A DNA stretch of 64,000 nucleotides from Drosophila persimilis (taxonomy: Eukaryota; Arthropoda; Insecta; Diptera; Drosophilidae). Positions 11,390 to 21,382 of this stretch are shown here, in pieces (positions within the stretch are counted from its first letter, which is position 1; each line of letters starts with the position of its first letter). Both the position numbers and the translations under genes were made by a program. The notes under the pieces were generated by a model, which saw only the letters and a list, made by a program, of their open reading frames with translations, made no database searches and had not been told where the DNA came from. The stretch is from the NCBI RefSeq assembly GCF_003286085.1, contig NW_020825525.1:1-64000 (forward strand), given 5' to 3'.

Positions 11390-12616
11390 ATGTGCCGCTC
11401 ACCTTCTCGCAGATCTCTGTCACAGAATCAAGCCCCTATTGAACGAGTCGTTTATTGGTCGGATTCAGAGGTAACTCTCCATTGGATCCGGTCACATCCA
11501 TCGTCGTTGTCGACTTTCGTTTCAAATAGAGTGGCTGAGATTCAAGAGTGGTCAGATGATGCTACGTGGCGTCATGTACCCACGAAACAGAACCCAGCAG
11601 ATATTGTCTCAAGAGGTTGTGACGTCGACGAAATCGTTCAGTCGTTCGATGGACCATCATTTCTGAAAGAGGAAGAAGAAAACTGGCCCAAGAACGCTCA
11701 TTTCGAACACTCCGATGATCTTCAGCTGGAAAAGAGGAAGACTGCGGTTGGGTTGACCGCGGCTGTGCGAAGTTCGGAGCTGTTAGATGTCATCGAGGGA
11801 TTCTCGTCACACCTCAAACTGCTTAGAGTGTTCGTGTATGTGTTCCGCTTTATAAGAAAATGTAAAGATCCAAGCCTAAATTTCGAAAAAACTATCTCAC
11901 CGACCGAATACAATGAAGCTTTTTATAAAATTGTCAAAATCGTCCAGCATCACGAGTATCAAGGAGAAATTGAAAAGGTTAGGAAAGGATATACAATTGG
12001 TCCTAGTCTTCAGCGGTTGAACCCATTCATCCATGAAGACACAGGGACATGGTGCAACATTTCGTTGTTGCGAGTGGGGGGGCGACCAGCCAAAGCTCCT
12101 ATATCATACGATGCCAAGTTTCCTCTGCTTTTGACTAAGCGCTCGCAATTCGTGCGAAGCTATATTCGTCATCTGCACCATTCGAATTTTCATGTCGGCC
12201 GACGAGCACTTGTGACCATCCTTCGACAGAGCGTGTGGATAGTGAACGCTCAGGAGGTCTGCCGTCAGACAGTTCGATCATGTATGCGCTGTTTTAAATG
12301 CAAGCCTCGATTGCTGACGCAACTCATGAAGAATTTACCCGCAGATCGACTGCGTGCTCTCCGCCCATTTTCAATTTGCGGCGTTGATTTTTGTGGACCA
12401 GTGCACACGACATTGAAAATTCGCGGAAGGCCCCCATACAAGTCATACATTGCGCTTTTTGTTTGTTTTGCGTCCAAGGCGGTTCACCTAGAAATAGTTT
12501 CCGATCTAACCACTGATTGTTTTTTGTTGGCTTTTCAAAGGTTCGTCGGGCGCCGAGGATATCCCCAAGTCGTTCATTGCGACAACGGGACGAACTTCGT
12601 CGGAGCGAGCCGCGAG
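11390..12616 (+). pseudogene. BEL-C RNase H end and integrase N-terminal part
   Basis: Starts in the RNase H segment (VYWSDSEVTLHWIRSHPSSL; FVSNRVAEIQEW; WRHVPTKQNPADIVSRG). The integrase zinc-binding region follows (HLHHSNFHVGRRALVTIL, then SCMRCFKCKP). The first two catalytic residues lie in GVDFCGPVH and VHCDNGTNFVGAS. The open frame runs to 12700, but residues after about 12616 do not belong to integrase: the third catalytic residue (Glu) and the C-terminal domain are lost at the junction with the next fragment. Confidence 0.87.
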
Positions 12617-13005
12617 CCGAGAGTCTCAGTTGCTTGCGGCGATGGCGACTTGTCTCGTCAGTCAGGCAATCGTTTTGGCAGCGATGGTCCCCTGCAGTAG
12701 TGGGGCCCCATCTGTTTGGTTGGGGGTGCCTGGAGATCTCCTCACATACACTCGGCCTCCCTATTACCTTCCCTATGCGCCTGTCCATATTGACAATTTT
12801 GTCGATTTTGAGCTTGCTTCTGGCAGCTTTGAAGGCCGGGCAACCCTTAAAACAACCCTCTCCGCCGTAGTTAACACATTTAGCAGGAGTGTATCAGGGT
12901 TTGGTGCATGTAGTTGAGAGATGGTCACTGGCGCACTTCATGCACTTGGGTGCGTTTTTGCAGTAATTCCTAGTGTTGCGTGACCTTCCATCCATGGCCA
13001 CAATT
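12617..13005 (-). mobile_element. Jockey-type non-LTR gag fragment
   Basis: On the minus strand the region encodes a broken stretch with NTRNYCKNAPKCMKCASDH followed by CVNYGGEGCFKGCPAFKAA. This spacing is that of the tandem zinc knuckles in Jockey-clade ORF1 proteins, with the second Cys of the last knuckle replaced by Tyr. A stop interrupts it between the knuckles. The left edge is the BEL-C breakpoint; the right edge is uncertain. It is not the TRL element: the residues differ. Confidence 0.6.
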
Positions 13006-13051
13006 ATTAGTTATTGATCTGAATTATGAAGTCTAGTGTAAGTTAGGCTAG

Positions 13052-13113
13052 GGCAAAGCGGGAGCGCAATAAAAGCTCGCTCTCTCGCTCTTGGCGAATT
13101 CGCCCCGCTTTGC
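13052..13113. repeat. inverted repeat GGCAAAGCGGG with a 40-nt loop
   Basis: GGCAAAGCGGG near 13052 faces CCCGCTTTGCC ending near 13113. The loop contains AATAAA and CTCGCTCTCTCGCTC. The surrounding 13006-13335 is otherwise unassigned; it could be leftover LTR or non-LTR 3' sequence. Confidence 0.55.
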
Positions 13114-13335
13114 CACCGTAGGTTAGCTAGAGTAAGAGGTTTGAATTGTGAAGAAAATATAGTTGTTCGCCAACCTTGAATTAGATCGAGCGTATCAAGT
13201 TTTTCGCCCCGCCAAATAAATAATTTAAATTACAGCCACCCAAAGTTTTCGGTAATTGATTAGAAAAACTCTTCTAATTTTTCACTAGATATACATATTT
13301 CAAAAACAATTTCGATCTTTATTCAAAATGTTAAA

Positions 13336-14468
13336 CGAAGCATCTCCGTGTGCCACATTCGGAGGCGTCCCAAAAGGCCTCGCTCCCCAGTCTGATTCGC
13401 GGCTGAGGCTGGAAAATGGTCAATGGCTGTGTGTTGGAGTGACTGGAAGGAAGGCTAATATATACCGTTATAATTTTCTGGAATATCTTGAAGATGGTTT
13501 GGCCCATGGGCCACTTGTAGGCCATTGTGCAGCTCCACAAAACTTGTGATCCGTGAAGTCGTAGGCCTGCGCGATGGCCATCATCAAGGACCAAGCGAGG
13601 ATGCGTTTCACTAGCCTGTGCCCTCACCGAAGACCCCATTTCCATCAGCTATGCGCCCCCGAATGATAGCCTTTGATTTGGACAGTAATTTATAATAAAA
13701 ATATTTTATATTTTGACAAAAATTTGTATGACTTTAGATGCAAAGAAAAGCCAACTTTTCCAGACTGCAAATCCCTGGAGAAATGCCACAAACCCCGCAG
13801 AAGAGAAGGAGCCATAGGTGCTGAAGGTTAGGTGGGGCTGTGCGACTGACAGACAGAAGACGGGCCCTGACAGGCATCGAGGCAGCAACTTGTTAGCAAT
13901 GCTCCCCCCGCAACCCCCCTCCCCATCCCCGCCCTTTGGCTGTTGTTGCCTCGTTTTCGCTTTTCCTTTTCGCATTTCGCTTTTCGTTTAAATTGTGCAA
14001 CATTTCCGAGATGAAAAGATGCCGCTTGCCTTTGCCTTTGCCTCTTCGCCGAGTAATTAAAATGCAAAGCCAAGTGCAGCAATTTGAGCCTAATAATAAT
14101 GGCACCAGAAGCAGCAGCGAACAGGAGCCGACAGCAGCATAACGGGCGGGAAATCAACAAACAAACAACTAAATGGGGGACAAACAACAAAATGGTTAGC
14201 CCCAACGTGCACCGGCCAATATCGTGGCACAACATTTCCCAGAGATGCCAGACATTGAAACTTTCTTAACGTTTTCAATTTCCGCCCCAAAGCCGAGAGC
14301 AGGGAAGAGAGAGAGAGAGAGCAGGAAAGAGAGAGGTTGAGAGAGTAAAGTGTGGCAATTGAAAATTGAATGTGCCCCGTCGTGGAAGTGGACACAGACC
14401 CCAAAAACATCATAAAAGCTTAGACCTAGAGCCGCATAATGCACTGAGAGAATATTTATGGAGACTTC
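13336..14468. other. unassigned, possibly single-copy sequence with a GA-repeat
   Basis: No transposon motif was found in this 1.1 kb. Short open frames exist on both strands at 13328-13645, but neither is recognisable and they overlap, so I do not call a gene. The composition (CAG-rich stretches, runs of T and C, a (GA)n tract at about 14307-14345) resembles fly intron or intergenic DNA. It is the only long stretch with no sign of repeats within the window. The copia element inserted at its right edge. Confidence 0.45.
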
Positions 14469-14717
14469 TGTTGGAATACGCCTATTCCCACATTCAAATA
14501 ATAACATTAAATAATATTATCGATATGTTAGGTATTATTATTATGAGTTAGTCTGGTCACACTTTAAGTGTCGACGCTCTCTCTTCTTTTGTAATCTCAA
14601 GTGTGTGGACCGGTGTTGCAGCAAAAAGTAATCAAGAAATACATAAATAATCTTTAAAGAAAAACATAACTTGGTACTGTCTTCCGTTTACTAATTGTCA
14701 TAGCCAGTCTACCAATA
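14469..14717 (+). repeat. 5' LTR of the copia element
   Basis: 249 bp starting TGTTGGAATACGCC and ending GTCTACCAATA, directly followed by the primer site. The end is TA rather than the usual CA, and the same is true of the other LTR, so it is a family or source-copy feature rather than a new mutation. Confidence 0.92.
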
Positions 14718-14735
14718 GGTTATGGGCCCAGTCCA
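14718..14735 (+). other. primer-binding site of copia, initiator-Met tRNA fragment
   Basis: GGTTATGGGCCCAGTCCA begins at the first base after the LTR. Copia is known to prime from an internal cut of initiator Met tRNA, and this is the matching sequence. Confidence 0.9.
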
Positions 14736-14808
14736 CGCCAATTTAAATAAATTAAATTAATAACAAATAGTTGTGAAATTAGTTCCGCGTGCGTTCTTGT
14801 GTAGTTTT

Positions 14809-15926
14809 TATACCCGATACTCAAAATGAGTATTGGGGTATATTAGATTTGTGGTGAAAGTGGATGTGTGTAACGTCCAGAAGGAATCGTTTCCGACCCC
14901 ATAAAGTATATATATTCTTGATCAGCATCAATAGCCGAGTCGATTGAGCCCTGTCTGTCTGTCCGTCCGTCCGTCCGTCTGTCCGTCTGTCCGTCTGTCC
15001 GTCCCCTTCAGCGCCTAATGCTCAAAGACTATAAGAGCTAGAGCAACGATGTTTTGGATCCAGACTTCTGTGATATGTCACTGCTACAAAAATATTTTAA
15101 AACTTTGCCCCGCCCACTTCCGCCCCCACAAAGGGCGAAAATCTGTGGCATCCACAATTTTAAAGATACGAGAAAACCAAAAACGCAGAATCGTAGAGAA
15201 TGACTATATCTTTTAGACTGCGGAATCTGAATTGGATCGTATTACTATTATAGCCAGCATCAAGAAAACAATTTCATTTTTTCTCGCCCTGTCTCTCTCT
15301 AACACACAGGTAGCATAGGCGGCTTTGCTTAGAGTAAAACATTAACGCCTAGATCTCAGAGACTATAAAAGCTAGAGCAACCAAATTTGGTATCCACACT
15401 CCTAATATATCGGACCGAGACGAGTTTGTTTCAAAATTTCGCCACACCCCCTTCCGCCCCCGCAAAGGATGCAAATCTGGGGATATTCACAAATCTCAGA
15501 GACTATTAAAGCTAGAGTAACCAAATTTGGTATCCGCACTTCTGTTAGATCTCACTATAAAACCTTTATCTCAAAATTTCGCCCCACCCCCTTCCGCCCA
15601 CACAAAGGACGAAAATCTGTTGCATCCACAATATTGCAGATTCGAGAAAACTAAAAACGGGGAATCATAGATAACGACCATATCTATCAGATTGCTGAAT
15701 CTGGATCAGATCAGATAATTTTTGTAGCCAAAAGGAACAAATCAATTTGCAGTGGCTACGCAGCGCGTGACATCACGCTCAGACTGATTTTCTGTCTCTC
15801 TCGCACGCACTCTTTGTCGTGTCGTTTAATATTAGCGGCGTCTGCCGGAGGAAAGCCATACTGACTTAGTATCGGGTATAACCTTAGAGTTGCGGTGTCC
15901 GCAGCAACTCACAACGTTCCCCCTCG
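14809..15926 (+). mobile_element. Helitron-like DINE-1/mini-me element, copy B
   Basis: About 1.1 kb inserted in the copia leader, from TATACCCGATACTC to CCCCCTCG, flanked by runs of T on both sides. It has the (TA)n and (GTCY)n core, inverse subterminal repeats and the terminal hairpin. No protein is encoded. The insertion separates the copia primer site from gag by more than 1 kb. Confidence 0.85.
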
Positions 15927-15970
15927 TTTTTTTGTAGTGTGTGTGTGTATAATATATACATACATAGAAA

Positions 15971-17266
15971 ATGGAAAGAAATAAGCAACATATTAAGCCT
16001 TTTTGTGGCGAGAAATATTCTATATGGAAATTTAGAATCAGAGCTTTGTTTGCTGAATTAGAGGTGCTCCAAGTAGTCGATAACATAATGCCTAACGAAG
16101 TAGATGATAATTGGAAAAAGGCAGAGCGATGTGCGAAGAGCATTTTAATTCAATATTTAGGCGACGCATTTCTAAACTTCGCGGTAGGCGACATTTCGGC
16201 ACGTGATATTCTGAAGAATTTAGACGCCATATATGAGCGTAGAAGCCTTGCGTCGCAATTAGCTGCACGTAAACGTTTAATAACACTCAAACTCTCAAGT
16301 GAAATGACACTTTCGAGTCATTTTGTTATTTTTGATGAAACAGTGAGTGAGTTGTTAGGGGCGGGCGCTAAAATGGATGAGATGGACAAAGTGGCACATT
16401 TGCTGCAGACTCTACCTTCAACCTATAATGGTGTCATCACGGCAATCGAAACTTTGTCAGATGAAACTCTATCATTAGCGTTTGTAAAAAATAAATTGTT
16501 CGACTACGAGACCAAATTAAGAAATGAAAGTACTGATACAAGTAGTAAAGTCATGAAGGCAGTTGTAAGAAATAATAACAATTTTAATAATCGTAAAACG
16601 TTTGGATCTAGAAACACACGGCAAAAGATATTATTTAAGGGAAAAGCTAGAAGTAATATTAAATGGCATCACTGTGGCAAAGAAGGGCACATGAAAAAAG
16701 ACTGTTACCAGTTTATAAGGTTAAATCAAAACAAAGAAAATTATAAACATAATAAACAAGCTCAGCTTGCAGCATCGGGCAACGGGTTCGCATTTATGAT
16801 GCGGAAAATGAAAAAGAGTGATCAAATAAATAATGAACTCGGTTTTATACTCGATTCTGGTGCAACGGATCATTTGATCAATGATGACTCGCTGTACGCC
16901 GATTGCATCGAATTGGAGCAGCCAATTAAAATCGCTGTGGCAAAAGAAGGCGAGTTTTTATATGCCACTAAGCGTGGAATTGTGCGGCTGCACAATGGAC
17001 ACAATATCACACTGGAGGATGTGCTCTACTGCAAGGAGGCAGCAGGAAACCTCATGTCTGTCAAGCGTCTGCAACAGGCAGGGATGTCAATTAAGTTTGA
17101 CTGTGGTGGTGTCTCCATATCAAAAAATGGAGTAATTGTTGTTAAACATACAGGTATGTTGGATATACCTGTAGTCAAATTCCAAGCATACAGTGTAGAT
17201 GCTAGGAACAAAAATAATTATCGATTATGGCATGAGAGGTTGGGGCATATAATCTTGTTAATTTAA
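15971..17266 (+). pseudogene. copia Gag, protease and integrase N-terminus
   Basis: 431 codons from MERNKQHIKPFCGEKY. Gag occupies roughly residues 1-280, with one zinc knuckle HHCGKEGHMKKDC near 235; the first Cys of the family motif is replaced by Trp, so metal binding is probably lost. The protease active site is FILDSGATDHLIND near residue 295. The integrase zinc region starts at LWHERLGHI near 422. The frame breaks there (about 17249-17252) by a small indel and ends after ILLI. In intact copia this is the start of a single Gag-Pol polyprotein. Confidence 0.88.
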
Positions 17267-17316
17267 AAATATCAGATGAAGTTTGTGAGTCATGTTTAAA
17301 TGGGAAACAGGCTAGG

Positions 17317-17562
17317 TTGCCATTTAAGCAATCTAAAGATAAAAGTTATATAAAACGACCCTTGTTTGTAATACATTCAGATGTATGTGGCCCCATTAAA
17401 CCAGTTACACTAGACGATAAAAATTATTTTGTGATCTTCGTAGATCAATTTACACATAATTGTGTAACCTATTTGTTAAAATATAAATCAGATGTATTCA
17501 ATGTATTTAAAGATTTTGTAGCAAAGAGCGAGGCTCATTTTAATTTCAAGATTGTCAATTGA
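17317..17562 (+). pseudogene. copia integrase, zinc-binding end and first catalytic Asp
   Basis: The same frame is already readable from about 17252 (SDEVCESCLNGKQARLPF, the CxxC half of the zinc motif). It contains the first catalytic Asp in FVIHSDVCGPI and continues through FVIFVDQFTH to AHFNFKIVN, where TGA ends it. A second small indel at about 17548-17553 moves the reading to the next frame. Confidence 0.85.
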
Positions 17563-19804
17563 CAACGGTAGAGAATACTTGTCGAATGAAATGCGTGAGT
17601 TCTGCGTTAATAAAGGAATAAGTTATCATTTGACAGTGCCACATACACCTCAGTTGAATGGTGTTTCGGAGCGAATGATAAGAACCATTACAGAGAAAGC
17701 TTGTGCGATGGTAAATGGTGCAAAATTAGACAAAAGTTTTTGGGGTGAAGCTGTGCTAACTGCAATATATCTAATCAACAGAATTCCAAGCAAAGCACTT
17801 GGTGATTGTAAAATGACCCCATATGAGCTGTGGCACAATAGAAAGCCCAATTTAAAATTTTTAAGAGTGTTCGGTTCAACCGTGTATGTGCACAACAAAA
17901 TTAAAAAAGGTAAATTTGATGAAAAATCATTCAAAGCTATCTTGATAGGGTATGAACAAAATGGACTCAAATTGTGGGATGTCATTAAAGGAAAAGTTAT
18001 TGTTGCAAGAGATGTTGTCGTAGACGAGACTAATATGCTTTATTCTAGAGAAGTAAAATTTGAAACAGATTTCCCGAAAGAGAGTAAGGAAAGAAGTCAA
18101 CAAGAATTCCTGAATGAGAGTAAGGAATCTGATCAGCTTAATTTCCCGAATGATAGTACGGAATGTGGAATCCTGAATGAGAGTAAGGAATGTGATCAGT
18201 TTTATCTCCCGAATGATAGTACGGAATGTGGAATCCTGAATGAGAGTAAGGAATGTGATCAGTTTAATTTCCCGAATGAAAGTACGGAATGTGAAATCCT
18301 GAATGAAAGTAAGGAATGCGAAAAGCTGAATTTTCCGAATGAAAGTAGGAAAAGAAAAACTGATTTCCTGAATGATAGTAAGGAATTATATATCCCGAAT
18401 GAGAGTAAGGATTGTGAAAAAGCTGATCAGCCAGATAATTGTCGTGAAGAAAATAAGGATACTAATATAATTAGTAGAAAAAGTGAGAGGTTAAAGTCTA
18501 AGCCGAAGGTGTCTTATAAAGAACATGATAAAAGCTTTAACAAATTTATATTAAATGCCCATATAATGTTTAATGAAGTTCCAAATTCTTTTGATGAAAT
18601 AAATTTTAGGAATGATAAATCTGATTGGGAGGAGGCAATAAATACAGAGTTAAATGCCCATGAAATTAATAACACCTGGACAATTATAAAGAAGCCAGAA
18701 AACAAAAATATTGTAGACAGTAGATGGGTATTTTCCATTAAATATAATGAACTAGGAGTCCCAATAAAATACAAAGCTAGACTGGTTGCAAGAGGATTTA
18801 CTCAAAAGTACCAAGTAGACTATGAAGAAACATTTGCTCCCGTTGCTAGAATTGCCAGTTTTAGGTTCGTATTATCATTGGCAGTCCAGTTTAATTTGAA
18901 AGTCCATCAGATGGATGTTAAAACAGCTTTCCTCAATGGTACATTAAGTGAGGAGATATATATGCGGCCTCCTCAGGGCGTATTATGCGGTGCTGGGCAT
19001 GTATGCAAACTGAACAAAGCCATTTATGGGCTCAAACAAGCAGCTAGATGCTGGTTTCAAGTATTTGAGCAAGCATTGAAAGAATTCGATTTTGTAAACT
19101 CTCCCGTGGATCGTTGCATATATATTCTTGATAGAGGTGACATAAAGAAAAACATATATGTATTATTATATGTTGATGATGTAGTAATAGCGACAAGGGA
19201 TATGGATAGAATGAATAATTTCAAAAATTATTTAAGCGAAAGATTTAGAATGACTGACTTAAATGAGATAAAACATTTTATCGGTATCAGAGTAGAAATG
19301 TTTGAAGACAAAATATATTTGAGTCAAGCTGCATATGTAAAAAGAATTTTAAATAAATTTAACATGAATAGTTGCAATTCAGTCAGTACTCCATTACTAA
19401 ATAAACTAAATTATGAGTTACTTAACTCAGATGAAGACTGCAATGCTCCATGTCGTAACCTTATTGGCTGTTTAATGTACATAATGCTGTGTACACGACC
19501 AGATTTAGCTACCGCTGTAAATATCTTGAGTAGATATAGTAGCAAGAACAATGCTGAGTTATGGCAATGTTTAAAAAGGGTTATTAGATATTTAAAGGGA
19601 ACTATTGATATGAAGCTTATATTTAAAAAGAATACATCATTTGAAAATACATTAGTTGGCTATGTAGACTCCGATTGGGGTAGTAATGAGATTGATAGAA
19701 AAAGTACAACGGGTTATTTGTTTAAAATGTTCGATTCCAATTTAATTTGTTGGAATACAAAAAGACAGAATTCAGTGGCAGCTTCATCAACTGAACCTAT
19801 TTGA
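17552..19804 (+). pseudogene. copia integrase core, reverse transcriptase, RNase H start
   Basis: 750 codons. The second and third integrase catalytic residues lie in SIDNGREYLS and LNGVSERMIRTI. A tandemly repeated acidic linker follows (about residues 180-290). RT has RWVFSIKYNELGVPIKYKAR, VHQMDVKTAFLNGTL and the catalytic YVDDVVIAT near residue 530. RNase H starts with GYVDSDWGSNEIDRKSTTGY and stops at SSTEPI. A deletion of about 14 bases there removes the conserved EAEYMAL-type segment and causes the frameshift. Confidence 0.9.
18090..18425 (+). repeat. 63-bp-type coding repeats in the copia integrase-RT linker
   Basis: Between integrase and RT the protein repeats units such as LNESKECDQFNFPNDSTECG, about 21 residues (63 bp), roughly five times with decay toward the right. 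Each unit is made of two related half-units (NESKEC / NDSTEC). The repeat keeps the reading frame and is strongly acidic and polar. Confidence 0.85.
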
Positions 19805-20111
19805 AGCTGTAAGAGAAGCTTTATGGCTAAAGTCTCTTCTAAATAGTATTAATCTTAAACTCGACAGACCCATTAAAATTTATGAAGACAACCAAGGCTG
19901 TATTAGCATTGCAAATAATCCCTCATGTCATAAAAGAGCAAAGCATATTGATATAAAATATCATTTTTCAAGAGAACAGATAGAAACTAATGAGATTTCT
20001 CTTGAGTATATTAATACAGACAACCAACTTGCTGACATCTTCACGAAGCCACTACCTGCTGGAAGATTTGCGGAACTGCGGAACAAATTAGGACTACTAC
20101 AAGAAGAATGA
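19802..20111 (+). pseudogene. copia RNase H, C-terminal part
   Basis: After the deletion at about 19795 the RNase H resumes in another frame: EAVREALWLKSLLN, IYEDNQGCISIANNP, KRAKHIDIKYHFSRE and DNQLADIFTKPLPAG, ending with TGA at 20109-20111. This is the normal end of copia Pol. Between 20112 and 20458 lies an AT-rich untranslated region with a long T-run. Confidence 0.87.
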
Positions 20112-20458
20112 TTCCAATTTAATGAAAACATGAACATGAAGCTTTATTAACGAATTTATTACATTATTACATTAATTCATATTTAATTTTTTTTTTTTTT
20201 TTTTTTTTATTTGAACCAAAAGAACCAATGAATTGTTAAAGTAATTTAATTTTATGTTAATCTAATTTTAAAGTGATCTGATCGGGTTTTTCTGGGTTTT
20301 CCCCGTATCCTTAGAGCAAATGCTAGATCACATAACACTTCCCAGAATGCACACCAACCACATTAGAATAACAATTGAATGTTACCTTTTTGATTTAATG
20401 ATGAAAACTTTTTTTTATATTTTTTATTTTTATGATTTTGATAATTAATGTTATTTTT

Positions 20459-20468
20459 GAGGGGGGCG
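20459..20468 (+). other. polypurine tract of copia
   Basis: GAGGGGGGCG directly before the 3' LTR start TGTTGG. Confidence 0.75.
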
Positions 20469-20717
20469 TGTTGGAAAACGCCTATTCCCACATTCAAATA
20501 ATAACATTAAATAATATTATCGATATGTTAGGTATTATTATTATGAGTTAGTCTGGTCACACTTGAAGTGTCGACGCTCTCTCTTCTTTTGTAATATCAA
20601 GTGTGTGGACCGGTGTTGCAGCAAAAAGTAATCAAGAAATACATAAATAATCTTTAAAGAAAAACATAACTTAGTACTGTCTTCCGTTTACTAATTGTCA
20701 TAGCTAGTCTACCAATA
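20469..20717 (+). repeat. 3' LTR of the copia element
   Basis: 249 bp, TGTTGGAAAACGCC to GTCTACCAATA. It differs from the 5' LTR at about five positions, including GGAATACG against GGAAAACG and CACTTTAAG against CACTTGAAG. Confidence 0.92.
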
Positions 20718-21382
20718 ACCTCGATATATTTCGATTAACATACAGGCGATAACGTTACATATCGATAGCCATAAAACGTGAAATATTATTTTGATCAAAA
20801 CATTATATTATTTAAAAATTAATTAGAAAATATAAATAATTATAATTCATAATATTCTTATTATTATTCCATTGTACTGTAAATAAATCTACAAAATATG
20901 TACATATAATACGATAATTTTGAACAAAACAATTTAAATTGAACTTCATAAATATTTGAGTAATTAATAATAAAAATAGATAATTCTATTATTATTCCAT
21001 AAAAAAAACTGTAAATAAATCTACGGAATATATAAATATTTCTCAAATGCAGCTCATTAAAAACATTTTCAAACGCAAAAATGTCAATAATTTTCGCTGC
21101 TTTCGCAATTCCCAGGTTAAACGGCCTACATAATATTGCTAAAAATGTGTGTTCGGAGCAGAACCCAGCCGATTAGCTGCTTGCCAAACAGCACCTAATT
21201 CTTGGCCCTCAGCCGCTTATTTTGTTTGTTACTTATGTCTATGTCACTCATTTGTTTGTTAAAGCTTTGCGCGTGCTTGCCCTGCTAAACGCTCTATGCC
21301 AGCTCGCTCTTCGCTATCTCCGCTTTGCGTCTGCCTACCGACGTCGGCCGAGCGAAGCTGCGCTTAGCGATCGGTGCGGCAA
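20718..21382. other. AT-rich unassigned DNA with a decayed tandem duplication
   Basis: The first 400 bases are very AT-rich. A motif (ATTATTATTCCAT, then CTGTAAATAAATCTAC) appears near 20866 and again near 20988, about 122 bp apart, so part of it is an old tandem duplication. The stretch 21120-21382 is GC-richer and contains no recognisable gene. It touches TRL copy 1 at a truncated end. No open frame with support. Confidence 0.4.

Larger units (their letters stand above)
8150..12616 (+). mobile_element. BEL/Pao retrotransposon BEL-C, internal region (truncated, defective)
   Basis: Plus-strand BEL/Pao element of a different family from BEL-A and BEL-B. Its leader lies at 1286-1721, separated by the nested BEL-A insertion. 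The coding order is Gag-protease, RT, RNase H, integrase, all recognisable but split by a stop and at least two frameshifts. The element ends inside integrase, just after the second catalytic Asp (CDNGTNFVGAS), where unrelated minus-strand Jockey-type sequence begins. No 3' LTR was found. Confidence 0.88.
14469..20717 (+). mobile_element. copia-like: copia-family LTR retrotransposon (near full length, defective)
   Basis: Two 249-bp LTRs enclose a copia-type leader, one Gag-Pol coding region in the order protease, integrase, RT, RNase H, and a purine tract. Subtracting the Helitron in the leader gives about 5.1 kb, the normal length for copia. The flanks are ACTTC (14464-14468) and ACCTC (20718-20722), a probable 5-bp target duplication with one substitution. 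The LTRs differ at about five positions (roughly 2 percent), so it is older than BEL-A. Pol has two frameshifts and one small deletion. Confidence 0.93.

Noticed and set aside
13328-13645. host exon on either strand
   Set aside because: Overlapping short frames on both strands, neither recognisable nor with clear splice sites; left as unassigned.
14307-14345. GA tract as a dosage-compensation type recognition element
   Set aside because: A simple (GA)n run alone is too common in fly DNA; there is no further evidence here.
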